Assembly: GCA_029880275.1 (NCBI GenBank)
Contig: JAOUOQ010000005.1
Coordinates: 1-26,310, forward strand
Source: Candidatus Aminicenantota bacterium
GTDB taxonomy: Bacteria > Acidobacteriota > B3-B38 > Guanabaribacteriales > B3-B38
DNA: 26,310 nt
Reading direction: 5' to 3'
Shown here piece by piece: positions 7,109 through 15,479 of the stretch. The stretch's first letter is position 1. The number at the start of each line of letters is the position of its first letter. Made by a program: the position numbers and the translations under genes. The notes beneath the pieces are model-generated. The model was not told the DNA's origin. It saw nothing but the letters and a program-made list of their open reading frames with translations, and did no database searches.

Positions 7109-8378
7109 AGGGGGGAGGGTGATTGACCCGGCTAATAATCTGGACGAGCATCTCGACCTCCTCATTGCCGGTGGCAAAATCGCCCAGGTAGGGAAACAGC
7201 TTGAGGATAAAGAGGCGCAGATAATAGATGTCCAGAGATTAATAGTTGCTCCGGGCTTTATCGACATGCATTGTCACCTGAGGGAACCCGGCAGGGAGGA
7301 TGAGGAGACTATCGAGAGCGGCTGCCGGGCGGCGGCTGCCGGAGGCTTTACCTCGGTGGCTTGCATGCCCAATACCGACCCTCCCAACGACAGCCAGTCG
7401 GTAACAGAGTTTATACTTAAGCAGGCAGCAGAGAAGGGGATTGTGAATGTTTTCCCCATCGGGGCGGCCACAAAAGGGCTTTTAGGTGAGGAACTGGCTG
7501 AGATAGGGGAGCTTAAGGAAACAGGGATTGTGGCAGTTTCTGACGATGGCCATCCGATTTACAATAGCAACTTGATGCGCAAGGCGCTGGAGTATGCGGG
7601 TATGTTCGACCTGCCGGTTATAGACCATTGCGAGGACAAGGAGCTGTCGGCTCATGGAGTTATGAATGAAGGATACTACTCCACCCTGTTGGGATTGCCC
7701 GGCATTCCTGCAGCGGCTGAGGAGATTATGGTAGCCAGAAATATTATCCTAACCGCCTTGATTAAGGGTCATCTCCATATAGCCCATCTCTCTACCAAAG
7801 GCTCAGTAGAGCTCCTGAGGTGGGCAAAGGCGCAGGGATTGAGGGTTACCGCAGAGGTTACTCCCCACCATTTCACCCTCACCGATAAAGAGGTGTGCAG
7901 TTATGATACCAATACCAAAATGAACCCCCCTCTGAGAAGTGCCGAGGATGTAAAGGCTATCCTCCAGGGAATCAAGGATGGAACCATAGATGCCATAGCC
8001 ACAGACCACGCCCCTCACCGGAAGGATGAAAAGGATGTTGAGTATGCCGATGCCCCTTTCGGCATCGTAGGGCTGGAGACTGCCGTACCTCTCGCCCTCG
8101 ATAGACTGGTAAATAAGCGTGTGATCAGCCCCTCCCGGATGATTGCTATGTTCACCGTTAATCCTGCCACAATACTCAAGCTGGAACGGGGAACTCTCTC
8201 TCCCGGAGCTGCTGCTGATGTGACCATTCTGAATCTATCGGAAGTGGTCAAAATAGATGTAACCAGCTTTCAATCGAAAAGCAGAAATTCCCCCTTCCAC
8301 GGATGGGAATTGATAGGAAGGGCGGTGCTGACCATTGTAGGCGGAAAGGTGGTCTGGCCTGCGAAATCCCTTACTTGA
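7089..8378 (+). CDS. pyrC: Dihydroorotase
   Basis: Cyclises carbamoyl-aspartate to dihydroorotate. A 429-residue class I amidohydrolase with the metal-binding motif DMHCHLREPG, VIDHCED, HIAHLST and the catalytic Asp in IATDHAPH. ATG 7089 was chosen over an in-frame start at 7038 because GGGAGG lies just upstream and the protein begins with the usual short KLLVKGGRVIDP strand. The start lies inside the end of pyrB, which suggests coupled translation. Its last 8 bases overlap the convergent glycosyltransferase gene. carA, carB and pyrE, often downstream, are absent here. Confidence 0.94.
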   Translation: MKKLLVKGGRVIDPANNLDEHLDLLIAGGKIAQVGKQLEDKEAQIIDVQRLIVAPGFIDMHCHLREPGREDEETIESGCRAAAAGGFTSVACMPNTDPPNDSQSVTEFILKQAAEKGIVNVFPIGAATKGLLGEELAEIGELKETGIVAVSDDGHPIYNSNLMRKALEYAGMFDLPVIDHCEDKELSAHGVMNEGYYSTLLGLPGIPAAAEEIMVARNIILTALIKGHLHIAHLSTKGSVELLRWAKAQGLRVTAEVTPHHFTLTDKEVCSYDTNTKMNPPLRSAEDVKAILQGIKDGTIDAIATDHAPHRKDEKDVEYADAPFGIVGLETAVPLALDRLVNKRVISPSRMIAMFTVNPATILKLERGTLSPGAAADVTILNLSEVVKIDVTSFQSKSRNSPFHGWELIGRAVLTIVGGKVVWPAKSLT

Positions 8379-9150
8379 TTGCTGCCGATGACTTTTCTCT
8401 TTTCTCTGTTTTCCACATATCCCATAGCTTGGCATATTTGAGAAAGACATAGGTAGCAGAAATAACCGAGATTATGAGACCCGCTACTCCTTCCAGGAAT
8501 CCTAATTTTATAAAGTAGGTTTTGATGAAGGTAGCCATAGGGAAGAAGATGAGCTTTGCTATCCCCGCCCGTTCGCCCTGGCGGAATTTATCCTGTGCGC
8601 TCAGCTCGGCATAGAGATTGTTGCGACTCAGGTGCTCTGATATATTCTTATAAGTATAGTGGAGCAGGGGAGAGCGGAGGTAGCTCACCTTGCCCTCTAC
8701 CAGACACGATTCGTGAACCGAGCCCCCCACCCATCTTGCCCGGGATTTTTTGAACAGCCTCATCTTGTAGTCAGGATACCAGCCGCAGTGCTTTATCCAT
8801 CTGCCGAGGTAGAAGACCTTTCGAGGAATGTAGTAACCATCGCAGTCCATCCCCTCTTTTATCAACCCCTCTATTTCCGCTGTGAGTTCCTCAGAGACTC
8901 TTTCGTCGGCATCAAGGCTTAATACCCAATCGTGCGAAGCAAGCTGCAGGGCGTAGTTCTTCTGCTCCACATAACCTTTCCATTCCATGACATACACTCT
9001 ATCGGTATACTTTCGGCAGAGCTCCCTGGTGCGGTCTTGACTTTGGGCGTCGACTACCACAACCTCGTCCACCCAATCCAGACTCTGCAGGGTGGGGACG
9101 ATTCTCTCCTCTTCGTCTTTGGTTATGATTACCGCAGAGATTTTAAGCAT
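8371..9150 (-). CDS. Glycosyltransferase family 2, WaaE/KdtX-like
   Basis: A 259-residue GT-A-fold transferase: ISAVIITKDEEERI for nucleotide binding, VDEVVVVDAQSQDRT, GYVEQKNYAL and the metal-binding DADERVSEEL. These segments resemble WaaE/KdtX enzymes, which add glucose to the inner core heptose of lipopolysaccharide. The C-terminal about 60 residues hold one or two hydrophobic stretches (around LIFFPMATFIKTYFIKLGFL and AGLIISVISATYVFL), so a membrane association is likely. ATG 9150 overlaps the stop of the upstream glycosyltransferase by 8 bp. The donor and acceptor sugars cannot be read from sequence. Confidence 0.85.
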   Translation of the reverse strand: MLKISAVIITKDEEERIVPTLQSLDWVDEVVVVDAQSQDRTRELCRKYTDRVYVMEWKGYVEQKNYALQLASHDWVLSLDADERVSEELTAEIEGLIKEGMDCDGYYIPRKVFYLGRWIKHCGWYPDYKMRLFKKSRARWVGGSVHESCLVEGKVSYLRSPLLHYTYKNISEHLSRNNLYAELSAQDKFRQGERAGIAKLIFFPMATFIKTYFIKLGFLEGVAGLIISVISATYVFLKYAKLWDMWKTEKREKSSAAIK

Positions 9151-10261
9151 TTCGCTGGAGCCCTCCCTTTTTAAGGAGCTGCTTATAGAGCTTTTCTATC
9201 GTTCTTGCTGTTTTTTCAATGTCAAACTTCGCCTCCATCAACTTTCGCCCTTCTTGTCCCATAATTCTCCATTTTCGCCGGTCTTCCATAAACTGCGTTA
9301 TGGCTCTGGCTAAAGTATGAGGTTCACCAGGAGGCACCACTACTCCGTTGACTCCATTTTTAATAATCTCCTTCACTCCGGAAAGGTCAGTAGCAATCAC
9401 TGATAAGCCGGTAGCCATAGCGTTGAGGATGGTTAATTCTGGGTTACCCTCCACAGCTGGGAGGACGAAGAGGTCGAGGGCAGCCAGGGTAGCGGGTAGC
9501 TTCTCGGGAAACCCGGAGAAGATAAAATTTTTCGATAGACCATAGCTCTCAACCAGAGCTTCTAAGCCCTTCCTTCCCCTGTCTTCTCCAGCTATCAGGA
9601 AGATTATATCCGAGCAATTAGATGCTACTTCGCTGGCAGCTTCTATGAGGATTCTTGCCCCCTTATCACAAAGCGATGGAGCCACATAGCCGATAATAGT
9701 CATCTCGGGTGGAAAGCTGTATTCTTGAAATAGGTCATACGGCTTGACTGAAGGGCTAAATTGTATCAGGTTGACTCCATTGCGGATTAGGCATAATCTC
9801 TCAGATTCTATCCCTATGGATTCCAACCTTTTCTGAACTAACTTGGAGCTAACCACTATCTGCTCCACTCCTCTTCCTTCTCGTAGCCGGCGACCCTTCC
9901 TAAGGGATGGAGAAACCTTCTGAAGCGATAGAACCACTATTACTTCATTTCTGGTCATCCGCTTAACCCATAGCCCATATCTAAGGGAATGAAGACCGTG
10001 CAGATGCAGTATGGCAATCCCTTCTCTTTTCACGGCATTCGCTATTCTTTCAGCTTCCAGTGGTTGGAAAAATCTTACTCCTCGAATAGGTATAGCTTTC
10101 ATCCTGTACTCAGGGCTCTTAAGTAATAGCCCGGTTTTGGGAGGGGCTCCTATCCAGAGGCGGTGACCCCTTTTCTGCAAGGCTCTCCCTAATGGCAACA
10201 GTTGTAATTCACTTTCGCGCCAGCCCTTGCCTATATCTATATGTAAAATGTTTATTGACAT
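9143..10261 (-). CDS. Glycosyltransferase family 4
   Basis: A 372-residue GT-B protein with the two Rossmann-like halves. The N-terminal half begins NILHIDIGKGWRESELQLLPL, as in many family 4 enzymes. The C-terminal half contains VEGNPELTILNAMATGLSVIATD (the E-x7-E nucleotide-sugar motif region) and VNGVVVPPGEPHTLARAI. It is first in an operon with the family 2 glycosyltransferase; together they suggest surface glycan or LPS core assembly in the cytoplasm. The ATG at 10261 is preceded by GGGG at short spacing. The sugar used is unknown. Confidence 0.85.
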   Translation of the reverse strand: MSINILHIDIGKGWRESELQLLPLGRALQKRGHRLWIGAPPKTGLLLKSPEYRMKAIPIRGVRFFQPLEAERIANAVKREGIAILHLHGLHSLRYGLWVKRMTRNEVIVVLSLQKVSPSLRKGRRLREGRGVEQIVVSSKLVQKRLESIGIESERLCLIRNGVNLIQFSPSVKPYDLFQEYSFPPEMTIIGYVAPSLCDKGARILIEAASEVASNCSDIIFLIAGEDRGRKGLEALVESYGLSKNFIFSGFPEKLPATLAALDLFVLPAVEGNPELTILNAMATGLSVIATDLSGVKEIIKNGVNGVVVPPGEPHTLARAITQFMEDRRKWRIMGQEGRKLMEAKFDIEKTARTIEKLYKQLLKKGGLQRNA

Positions 10262-10304
10262 TTCCCCGGAGAAATGACTCCTTTCTTATCCTTTAAGCCC
10301 ATCT

Positions 10305-10333
10305 TTTATATCATATATGGAAGTCAAAGTAAA
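10305..10333 (-). promoter_or_regulatory. Promoter of the glycosyltransferase operon
   Basis: Minus strand TTTACT (10333-10328), 17-nt spacer, TATAAA (10310-10305). The predicted start near 10298 leaves a leader of about 37 nt before the ATG at 10261. Confidence 0.4.
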
Positions 10334-10359
10334 GGGAGTTGAATAACAAAACAGCATAG

Positions 10360-10380
10360 TGACAATATTTGGTATAGTCA
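10360..10380. repeat. 21-bp quasi-palindrome, possible operator
   Basis: TGACAATA (10360-10367) and TATAGTCA (10373-10380) are inverted copies with 7 of 8 matches around a 5-bp spacer. It lies between the two divergent promoters, 27 bp from the minus-strand -35 and 33 bp from the plus-strand -35. No regulator is identified. Confidence 0.35.
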
Positions 10381-10413
10381 TAATATATTTTCATCTGTAA
10401 GGCATAAAATGTC

Positions 10414-10442
10414 TTGACAGGCGGTTATTTTTATAGTATTTT
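10414..10442 (+). promoter_or_regulatory. Promoter of the receiver/GAF signalling genes
   Basis: TTGACA (10414-10419), a 17-nt spacer and TATTTT (10437-10442). Predicted start near 10449, about 36 nt before the short reading frame at 10485. Confidence 0.55.
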
Positions 10443-10484
10443 ATAATAAAATATTGTAATTACTTTTTTAAGGAGAGCTTTTCA

Positions 10485-10520
10485 ATGCATCTGGAATCTA
10501 AAGCAAGGGTGGATGAGTGA
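10485..10520 (+). CDS. Possible 11-residue leader peptide
   Basis: AAGGAG (10470-10475) is followed by ATG 10485 and the frame MHLESKARVDE, ending in TGA at 10518-10520. The stop overlaps the ATG of the next gene (TGATG), in a different frame. This ribosome site is far better than the one before the receiver gene, so translation of the peptide could deliver ribosomes to it. The frame is short and its use is inferred from signals only. Confidence 0.35.
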   Translation: MHLESKARVDE

Positions 10521-11368
10521 TGCCTCAGATCAATCTTCTCATAATAGACGGTGATGATAATTTCCTCAAAGAGATAAAATCCCGATTATCCCCCGATCGA
10601 TTTCAGGTTCGCACCGCCGATAATTGCCGAGAGGGCATGGAGATTGCCCAACGCGTAAGACCCGACCTGATAATTTCAAATATCGATTCGCCGAAACTTG
10701 ATGGATGGAGTTTTTGTCAACTGGTAAAAACTAATCCCCTCACGGAGGATATCCCCTTTATTTTAGTATCAGATAAAAAGGATGATTTTAATCCTCTTAA
10801 AGCTGTAGAAGTGGAAAGTGACGATTTTCTGGTCAAGCCGTTCGGCTTTGACGACTTATTAGCACGAGTAGAGATAATTATGAAGAGGGTCTACAGTAAA
10901 AAAGAAAGCTCCTCCCTTCACTCTAAAACTGCTTCTGCCAGCTTTAGTCATCTCAGCCTGGCAGACCTCCTTCAGGTATTAGGTATGAATCAGAAAACTT
11001 GCACCATTATGATTGAAAAAGGGGAGCTTAAGGGGCAGATATTTATGGAAGCCGGAGTAATAAAACATGCTTTGTTGGGTGACCTTAAAGGCGATGCTGC
11101 CGTCTATGAGCAGCTGAGGCTCACGGGTGCTGAGATTTTTATAAATGATGGCATTTCTGAAATTTACGAGACTACCATTGATAAAAAGCCCGAAGCTCTC
11201 TTGCTGACGCAGCTTACACGTCTGGACAAAGATAAAAAAGCCACTCTGCATGAACCGATGCTGGATAAACTATTTGGCCAGGAAGCTTCCTCAAACCTTA
11301 CCCCAGATTTACAAAAGGGTCTTGAAAGGATTGAATCCCTTGGTCTAATTAGGAGGCTTAGGAAATAG
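10520..11368 (+). CDS. Pseudo-receiver domain fused to DUF4388
   Basis: A 282-residue two-domain protein. Residues 4-125 are a CheY-like receiver: INLLIIDGDDN at the first strand, S84 and K106 (in FLVKPF) conserved. The phospho-acceptor position in PDLIISNIDSPKLDG is Asn54 instead of Asp, and one residue of the usual acidic pair is Gly11, so normal phosphorylation is unlikely. Residues about 137-235 match DUF4388 (FSHLSLADLLQVLGMNQKT, then GQIFMEAGVIKHALLGDLKGDAAVYEQL), a domain often attached to receivers and linked to gliding or polarity regulation. An in-frame GTG lies directly before the ATG (10517). The GAF gene follows after 2 nt. Role inferred: binding platform rather than phospho-switch. 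Confidence 0.8.
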   Translation: MPQINLLIIDGDDNFLKEIKSRLSPDRFQVRTADNCREGMEIAQRVRPDLIISNIDSPKLDGWSFCQLVKTNPLTEDIPFILVSDKKDDFNPLKAVEVESDDFLVKPFGFDDLLARVEIIMKRVYSKKESSSLHSKTASASFSHLSLADLLQVLGMNQKTCTIMIEKGELKGQIFMEAGVIKHALLGDLKGDAAVYEQLRLTGAEIFINDGISEIYETTIDKKPEALLLTQLTRLDKDKKATLHEPMLDKLFGQEASSNLTPDLQKGLERIESLGLIRRLRK

Positions 11369-11370
11369 CC

Positions 11371-13767
11371 ATGCCTGAGAGAGTTGTCATAGTTGGGGCA
11401 AATCTTGAGGGATTAGAGATAATGGCTCTAATGCGTAAAGACCCTCAAATAGAGGTTGTCGCCTTAATAGACCCTGATAAGGATGCGTTGGGATTTAATC
11501 TGGAGAAGTATGGATATCGATTTAGCGATGGAATATCAGTCAGCTTTTATCACAACTTAGAGATATTAATGGAATTGCCAGAAATTGATATAATAGTTGA
11601 TTCAACTAACATCGACGCCCTTCATCAGCAGATCTATCAGCTAAGCCCCCCTGGCGTCCAGATAATGAAAGGGAACAGTGCTAAACTACTGAGGAAGATG
11701 AAAGCCTCCATCCAAATAGAAAGGGGAAAAGAGGGTGTGCAGAGAGAGTTCTCCCCCCAACAGTTCCTTGCCCTTAATCTTTTTTTAGAGACGGCTAATT
11801 CCATAGACTTAACCCATAATCCTGGGGAGTTCTATCACCTTCTCCTTAATGTTGGTCTGCAGGCTTGTGGTGGAAATGCAGGCTCTCTTATGTTAATGAG
11901 CCGAAATGAGAAGAATCTCCTTATGGTAGCCCAGAAGGGGCTTTCCCGGGCTATCACCCGAAAGCCGGAGTTGAGATTTCCCAGGATAGGGGAGGGGATT
12001 GCCGGAAGGGTTGCCCAAATAGGTGAAGCGCTACTGTTATCGGGGAATTACGACGACCTCCGCTACAGACACCTGCTGGAAGAGGAAGGAATGAAGTCGG
12101 TTATCTCTATTCCTATAAAGATGAGAGAGTCGGTCTTGGGAGTGCTTTCTTTTGGGCACAACAGTTTTACCGATGCTTTTAGCCGCCACCATCTTGCCTT
12201 TATGAGCGAGCTCGCCGCCAAAGCGGTTAAGTACTTAGCAGATATTAGAACCTACCAGGAACTCCAGGATACCCGAGATGAGCAGGTTATCCGGGGGGCA
12301 ATCAGTGAGATATGGGATTCTTCGCTGGCCATCAAGGAAAAGTTGCAGCAGAGCGTGAAGAAGATAGGCGAGGGGTTGAAGATAGATTCCTGTGACCTCT
12401 ATCTTAAAGATCCCTATTCCTTGGTACCCGAGGTTACCCTTCAGGCCTCTCTACAAATAAACCCCAATCTTTTTGGTCTAATCACCTCCCGGGACTATCA
12501 GGGAACCATAGGGAAGGTGCTGAAATTGAAAAGACCACTTCTTCTAAAAGAATATACCAGCGAGTTCTCGGCAGAAGAGGCTAACACCAGAGAAGATTTT
12601 CTCTACTTGTTACCTCTGATAATTAATCATAAGCTCTTAGGGATTATTAGCTATCATTTTTCCGGTGACCCTTCCATTACTGACCAGCTTCTCACCTATT
12701 GTAAGGAAATCAGCGATTTCTTAGCTCGTCGGATTTATCAGGAACTGGAGAAAGAGCGGTGGCAACAAAAGATGCTTAAAATCTCAGCCATCAATGAATC
12801 AGGAATGGACCTGATTAATATCTCCAACGAAGAGAAGCTCTATTTCGTAATCACGGCCTCAGCTGCCCAGCTGCTGGAAGCTGAGATGTGCATACTGAGA
12901 ACATATCAGGATAGTTCTAATAAGTTACTGATTCGCTCATCCTATGGATTTAAAGAGCCCCAAATATATAGGGAAGTACATAAATTAGATGGGAAAATAT
13001 GTCTGGAGGTCTTCAAGAAAAAACTCCCCTTACTTATTCCCGATTTGAACTCTTCTCAGCACAAAGTAGATAAGTCTTCTCATTTAAAATCTGCCTTATG
13101 CTGTCCTTTATTAGGAGAAAAAGCTCTTATAGGAACTCTCTCCCTCTATAATAAAATAGAGGATAAGTTTTTGTTCTCTCCGCAATTCACCATGGACGAT
13201 AGGGAAATTCTGGGGAAGTTCACCTCTTATGTGAGCAAGGCAATAATCAATCTTCACGACCTTAGACGGAAAAAATCACTTCAGATAGTAGATGAGCTTA
13301 CCGGTATGTTCAACGAGCGCTATCTTCGTCACCGCCTTTACGAGGAAACTCAACGGGCTGACCGATACAAAAGGGAGCTTTCTCTGGTATTGTTGAAAAT
13401 AGAAGAGCTTGGAAATCTCTCTCCCATCCGACAGAGATTACTTATTTCCCATATTGGTTCCGATTTAGAGCATCTCTTCCGCAGTTGCGACATATTTTTT
13501 CATCTATCACCCGATAAGTTCGCCATCATATTCCCTGAGATGGGTAATCAGATAAAGAATGTGCTTAGCAGATTAATCAAGCACTTTACTACTAAGCCTT
13601 CCAGTTTAAAGAATGAGCTGCTTCCCGTTAGCCTATCAGCAGGCTATAGCTCTTATCCTATTACAGCTTTCTCGGTAGATGAGCTGCTTACCCAATCATC
13701 TTTCTTTCGCCACAGCTTCACTATCGAGGCATCCTCCAAGAAAAACTTTCAAAAGAATATAGGCTAA
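11371..13767 (+). CDS. Rossmann–GAF–GAF–GAF–degenerate GGDEF sensor protein
   Basis: A 798-residue soluble protein without membrane segments. Residues 1-105 look like a NAD(P)-type Rossmann fold: RVVIVGANLEGLEIMALM (G9-x-N-x2-G14), then VVALIDPD and IDIIVDSTN, similar in layout to dihydrodipicolinate-reductase or homoserine-dehydrogenase N-termini. Three GAF-like modules follow at about 135-295, 310-460 and 470-630; the first is clearest (RIGEGIAGRVAQIGEALLL, SVISIPIKMRESVLGVLSFG). Residues 631-790 form a diguanylate-cyclase-like domain starting DELTGMFNERYLRHRL, but the signature GGDEF is SPDKF (713-717), so cyclic di-GMP synthesis is not expected. Its position 2 nt after the pseudo-receiver gene suggests one transcript and a shared pathway. 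Ligands are unknown. The domain order is read by eye and the second GAF is the weakest call. Confidence 0.75.
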   Translation: MPERVVIVGANLEGLEIMALMRKDPQIEVVALIDPDKDALGFNLEKYGYRFSDGISVSFYHNLEILMELPEIDIIVDSTNIDALHQQIYQLSPPGVQIMKGNSAKLLRKMKASIQIERGKEGVQREFSPQQFLALNLFLETANSIDLTHNPGEFYHLLLNVGLQACGGNAGSLMLMSRNEKNLLMVAQKGLSRAITRKPELRFPRIGEGIAGRVAQIGEALLLSGNYDDLRYRHLLEEEGMKSVISIPIKMRESVLGVLSFGHNSFTDAFSRHHLAFMSELAAKAVKYLADIRTYQELQDTRDEQVIRGAISEIWDSSLAIKEKLQQSVKKIGEGLKIDSCDLYLKDPYSLVPEVTLQASLQINPNLFGLITSRDYQGTIGKVLKLKRPLLLKEYTSEFSAEEANTREDFLYLLPLIINHKLLGIISYHFSGDPSITDQLLTYCKEISDFLARRIYQELEKERWQQKMLKISAINESGMDLINISNEEKLYFVITASAAQLLEAEMCILRTYQDSSNKLLIRSSYGFKEPQIYREVHKLDGKICLEVFKKKLPLLIPDLNSSQHKVDKSSHLKSALCCPLLGEKALIGTLSLYNKIEDKFLFSPQFTMDDREILGKFTSYVSKAIINLHDLRRKKSLQIVDELTGMFNERYLRHRLYEETQRADRYKRELSLVLLKIEELGNLSPIRQRLLISHIGSDLEHLFRSCDIFFHLSPDKFAIIFPEMGNQIKNVLSRLIKHFTTKPSSLKNELLPVSLSAGYSSYPITAFSVDELLTQSSFFRHSFTIEASSKKNFQKNIG

Positions 13768-13778
13768 TTTCATTAGCC
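13762..13778. repeat. Hairpin at the end of the GAF gene
   Basis: GGCTAAT (13762-13768) and ATTAGCC (13772-13778) form a perfect 7-bp stem with a 3-nt loop, overlapping the stop codon of the sensor gene. The following bases are AT-rich but without a clean T-run, so it is at best a weak terminator. The rest of 13779-13882 is very AT-rich and leads into the parA promoter. Confidence 0.35.
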
Positions 13779-13882
13779 ATATAATTCTTAATCTTATTTA
13801 TATATTATATCATATAATTACTTATATTTAAAGCCTATATTTACATTTCATTACCTAAAGTATATTATTAACTTTTATTTTC

Positions 13883-13911
13883 TTGACTTGTACTCAAAAC
13901 TATCATATTAT
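13883..13911 (+). promoter_or_regulatory. Promoter of parA, giving a nearly leaderless transcript
   Basis: TTGACT (13883-13888), a 17-nt spacer and TATTAT (13906-13911). The predicted transcription start (about 13918) is only a few bases before the ATG at 13922, and no ribosome-binding sequence precedes that ATG. Confidence 0.6.
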
Positions 13912-13921
13912 GTATTTAAAG

Positions 13922-14701
13922 ATGATTATCTCCATAACTAATCAGAAGGGCGGGGTAGGTAAAACCATCACCGCGATAAATATGGCAGCTGGATTAGCCA
14001 TGCAGGGATATACTACCCTACTTTTAGATATGGACCCCCAGGGTCATAGCACTATAGCGTTTACTGACTCCGATGAGATCGATCTCACTAATTACGAGGT
14101 TCTCATTGGTGAGGTGACTTTTCCCGAGGTCATTATCCCCACCAAAATCGAGAAACTCTACCTGGCACCAGCCAGAATATCCCTTGCTAAGCTGGAGAGT
14201 AAGCTGTTAGGAGAGCTTGATGGTCACTTCAGGCTGAAAGATAAGCTGCAGCAGATTAAGGATAACTATGACTTCGTTATCATCGATAGCCCCCCATCGC
14301 TGGGGCTTATCACGGTTAATATCCTAGTTGCCGCCTCATATGTCCTCATTCCCATTCAATCCTCTTACTTCTCTTTAGAGGGAACTGATGACCTTCTGGA
14401 AACTATTGAGAAAATTAAGAGAAGACCCAATCCTGGCTTGCAAATCCTGGGTGTCCTGATAACCATCCACGACCACCGCACTGTCCTCGGACGAGACATA
14501 GTGCACCAGATCAAGAGAGTCTTCGGCAAAAAGGTCTTTCGAGCAGTCATCTCCCAGAGTGTGAGGTTAGAGGAGAGCCCCGCCTACAAGGAGTCTATCT
14601 TTACCTTTGCCCCTAGTTCAAAAGGGGCTAAAGAATATAAACAGCTTTGCCAAGAGGTAATAAACCGTGTCCAGCAGGAAAGGGCTACCAAAAGTTATTA
14701 A
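13922..14701 (+). CDS. parA: ParA/Soj-type partition ATPase
   Basis: A 259-residue deviant-Walker ATPase that binds DNA non-specifically as an ATP dimer and is released by its partner ParB. It shows the Walker A motif KGGVGKT with the signature Lys9, the LDMDPQGH segment with the catalytic Asp, and FVIIDSPPSLGL (Walker B). ATG 13922 is chosen because the protein then begins MIISITNQKGG as in the family, and because the promoter -10 ends at 13911; longer in-frame starts would fall within the promoter. It overlaps parB by 35 bp. No gidA/gidB, dnaA or other origin genes are beside it, so this may be a second or non-origin partition pair, or a positioning system. Confidence 0.9.
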   Translation: MIISITNQKGGVGKTITAINMAAGLAMQGYTTLLLDMDPQGHSTIAFTDSDEIDLTNYEVLIGEVTFPEVIIPTKIEKLYLAPARISLAKLESKLLGELDGHFRLKDKLQQIKDNYDFVIIDSPPSLGLITVNILVAASYVLIPIQSSYFSLEGTDDLLETIEKIKRRPNPGLQILGVLITIHDHRTVLGRDIVHQIKRVFGKKVFRAVISQSVRLEESPAYKESIFTFAPSSKGAKEYKQLCQEVINRVQQERATKSY

Positions 14702-15479
14702 GATGCGACACGACCGGCATTTCGTGGAGCAGATATCCTCCCGTATGGGAACTCCGATAGGAATGATGATTCCTGTTGATGATATTGTGCCCAGCCCTGA
14801 TCAGCCAAGGAGTTCCCTGGGAGATTTAGAGGATTTGAAAAATTCCATACGTCAGAAGGGAGTCTTAGAGCCGCTGATAGTGCGCTTTCATGAGGGAAAA
14901 TATCACATAATAGCAGGGGAGAGGAGGTTTCGGGCGTGTTGCGAGCTGGGGCTTAAGGAGGTTCCCTGCGTCGAGCGTGATGTTGATCGGGCAGAAGCCG
15001 CCGAGCTCAGTTTGATCGAGAACCTGCAAAGAAAAGACCTCTCACCCTTTGAAGAAGCCTCTGGCTTGCAGCTTCTTTGTGATAAGTTCCATTTAACTCA
15101 CGAGGAGATTGCCAAACGAATTGGAAAATCGCGCGTTATCGTCACCGAGACCATCCGATTGAACAGGATTCCCGATAAGATCCGTCAGCTTTGCCAGAAA
15201 GAGAATATTACCACCAAATCCCTCCTTTTGGAAATTGCCCGTCAGACCACAGAAAAAGAGATGAATGCTCTCTTAAAATCGATAATAGGTGGTCAATGGA
15301 CTCGAGATCGTGCCCGGGAGGCGAGACGGAAGAGCGCTGGCAGAGAGAAGCCTTTTTCTTTTACTTATAAGGGAGCCGGTGATAGATTCGTCTTTAACCT
15401 CAGGTTCTCCAAAAAAGAAGCCAGCAGAGAGGATTTAATAGAAGCTCTCAAAGAAATTTTAAAGCATATTGAGGGGTAG
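14667..15479 (+). CDS. parB: ParB/Spo0J-family DNA-binding partner of ParA
   Basis: A 270-residue protein. An N-terminal ParB domain (about 33-125) carries GERRFRAC, the CTP-binding box of ParB clamps, and ENLQRKDLSPFEEA. A helix-turn-helix follows (THEEIAKRIGKSRVIVTETIRL). The C-terminal about 45 residues (from FTYKGAGDRFVFNLRF) would be the dimerisation domain and do not look like the leucine-zipper end of standard chromosomal ParB. The recognition helix also differs from the usual GKSR-x2-V-A-N-x-LRL form, so its DNA site may not be canonical parS. GTG 14667 has AAGAGGT 8 nt upstream, inside parA; an ATG at 14703 is the alternative. Confidence 0.88.
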   Translation: MSSRKGLPKVIKMRHDRHFVEQISSRMGTPIGMMIPVDDIVPSPDQPRSSLGDLEDLKNSIRQKGVLEPLIVRFHEGKYHIIAGERRFRACCELGLKEVPCVERDVDRAEAAELSLIENLQRKDLSPFEEASGLQLLCDKFHLTHEEIAKRIGKSRVIVTETIRLNRIPDKIRQLCQKENITTKSLLLEIARQTTEKEMNALLKSIIGGQWTRDRAREARRKSAGREKPFSFTYKGAGDRFVFNLRFSKKEASREDLIEALKEILKHIEG

